DNA from: Prochlorococcus sp. AG-363-G03 | GTDB taxonomy: Bacteria > Cyanobacteriota > Cyanobacteriia > PCC-6307 > Cyanobiaceae | NCBI GenBank assembly: GCA_003280265.1 | Contig: QCFJ01000002.1 | Span: 1 to 62,294, forward strand | DNA: 62,294 nucleotides | Reading direction: 5' to 3' | Shown: positions 61,517 through 62,294 of the stretch, piece by piece | Position numbering within the stretch: position 1 is the first letter of the stretch | Layout of the letters: the number at the start of each line of letters is the position of its first letter | The notes under the pieces: generated by a model | The model's input: only the letters and a program-made list of their open reading frames with translations | The model's database searches: none | Told to the model about the DNA's origin: nothing | Made by a program: the position numbers and the translations under genes

Positions 61517-62294
61517 TTAATCTGTCCACTTTATCTCAGGAAATATATGTCTACCTTGCGCTAGCAGTTCAGAAATTGCAATATTAATTGACTTCTTGCT
61601 ATTTTTATCTAGGCTTTTTCCAAAAACAAATGCTTGATTATATTTTACAGGATCTTCAATAGAAATATAAAAATCTGAACTATTTATAATAGATTTTTTT
61701 ATATTTATTAAATTACCTTTTTCTCCAAATATGTGATCTACTTTTTCATTAACTAACAATTCTAATAGTCCTTCTTCGCCTTTCTCCGTTTTGAACAATT
61801 TAATCTTTTCTGTATCGTGTGTTTTTAGAGATGAAATCTTCTGATCTAACCAAGTTTCTTGGGCAGTACCTTTGGGAACGCCTACCCCTTCATAGAGTAT
61901 ATTTGAAAACTTATCTTTTTCTATTGAATTTATGTCACCAGGCTGAGATTCTAAAAAAATTAATGAAGCTGCTGTTCCAACAAAAGTTGAAACAATGGCT
62001 ATTCGTAAGAATGAAAATATCAATAAAAATATATCGTGAGTCATCGATGATCTATCTCCATATTCTCCAACCATAAACATCGTCCAAGAATGAATCAAAT
62101 TTTTCCTTCTTGAATTGCTAAAGTTAAGAAAATCGAATTTACCATTATCCCATTTATATACAATTAAGGAACCAATTAAACTAAATATTGATAGAAGAAT
62201 TAAGCTATAAATTAGTATCTTATCTTTTAATAAATTAAATATAAATCTTTGATTTAAATTTGTACTTTTTCTAGATAAGAATGCATTACTTTCT
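61517..62294 (-). CDS. GluR0-like ligand-gated channel, C-terminal part (N-terminus beyond the window)
   Basis: The frame is open to the window edge and a TTG at 62098 is internal, so the gene starts outside. In order (- strand) there is a membrane helix M1 (KILIYSLILLSIFSLIGSLIV), a pore loop with SWTMFMVGEYGDRSS, helix M2 (FLLIFSFLRIAIVSTFVGTAA), then lobe S2 of a periplasmic-binding-protein fold: GVPKGTAQETWL, LLVNEKVDHIFGE and a C-terminal KSINIAISELLAQGRH. This is the layout of prokaryotic ionotropic glutamate receptors such as Synechocystis GluR0, whose filter is TVGYG. Here an extra Glu splits the motif (VG-E-YGDR). The ligand is unknown and lobe S1 cannot be seen. Confidence 0.75.
   Translation of the reverse strand, partial: ESNAFLSRKSTNLNQRFIFNLLKDKILIYSLILLSIFSLIGSLIVYKWDNGKFDFLNFSNSRRKNLIHSWTMFMVGEYGDRSSMTHDIFLLIFSFLRIAIVSTFVGTAASLIFLESQPGDINSIEKDKFSNILYEGVGVPKGTAQETWLDQKISSLKTHDTEKIKLFKTEKGEEGLLELLVNEKVDHIFGEKGNLINIKKSIINSSDFYISIEDPVKYNQAFVFGKSLDKNSKKSINIAISELLAQGRHIFPEIKWTD

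Noticed and set aside
62096-62098. TTG as the true start of the channel gene at the right edge
   Set aside because: The frame continues to the window end and encodes a clear membrane helix and pore-loop beginning upstream of this codon.
1-62294. CRISPR array or insertion sequence
   Set aside because: No regularly spaced repeat of array length, no transposase gene and no terminal inverted repeats flanking one were seen; the only mobility gene is the tyrosine recombinase.

Overview
The window is a very AT-rich stretch of bacterial chromosome that I read as a surface-polysaccharide (O-antigen/capsule) island followed by a tRNA-linked accessory segment. Base composition, TTG/GTG starts, tight operons with 1-4 bp overlaps, a tRNA-adjacent tyrosine recombinase and small secreted Cys-rich proteins fit a marine picocyanobacterium of the Prochlorococcus type. 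That assignment is an inference: no ribosomal or photosynthesis marker is present to prove it.

Left block (1-11388, + strand): a formyltransferase-family gene cut by the window edge and a polysaccharide deacetylase; a heptose pathway (GmhA, GmhB-like phosphatase, HddC-like nucleotidyltransferase, a cytidylyltransferase/PfkB-kinase fusion in reversed HldE order) with an LhgO-like oxidoreductase; two extended SDRs; two tandem DegT-type sugar aminotransferases. Second block (11398-24897, - strand): a putative glycosyltransferase-like protein, then a coupled five-gene operon combining E1-alpha/E1-beta thiamine enzymes with a double cupin, a sugar C-methyltransferase and an RmlD-like reductase; a split transketolase operon with a HAD phosphatase and an APH-like kinase; a zinc alcohol dehydrogenase, two methyltransferases and a ChbG-type deacetylase. 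Two unrelated thiamine-dependent C2-transfer systems among nucleotide-sugar genes are the most promising candidate for a new pathway, probably for branched or chain-extended sugars.

Third block (25210-53703): a WecA/MraY-type initiating transferase, glycosyltransferases, a flippase-type ABC transporter, an FkbM methyltransferase, a compact operon for a CDP-linked branched 6-deoxy sugar (rfbF, rfbG, epimerase, C-methyltransferase, reductase), asparagine synthase, a Wzy-like membrane protein, UDP-uronate genes, a Wza-like exporter divergent from a Wzc-like BY-kinase, a dual-specificity-type phosphatase overlapping the kinase, an OafA-like acyltransferase, and a second formyltransferase/deacetylase pair. 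Together these could make activated sugars, assemble and flip a lipid-linked repeat, polymerise and export it, and decorate it.

Right block (53704-62294): tRNA-Ala(GGC) on the - strand, short direct repeats, a tyrosine integrase with a small acidic gene, then five small predicted secreted proteins. Two of these share promoter, leader and signal peptide but differ in the mature part. The block ends with an MscS-family channel and the C-terminal part of a GluR0-like ligand-gated channel whose selectivity-filter motif carries an extra glutamate. Several intergenic regions hold perfect AT-rich inverted repeats. Gene-free stretches above 300 bp are listed as features.
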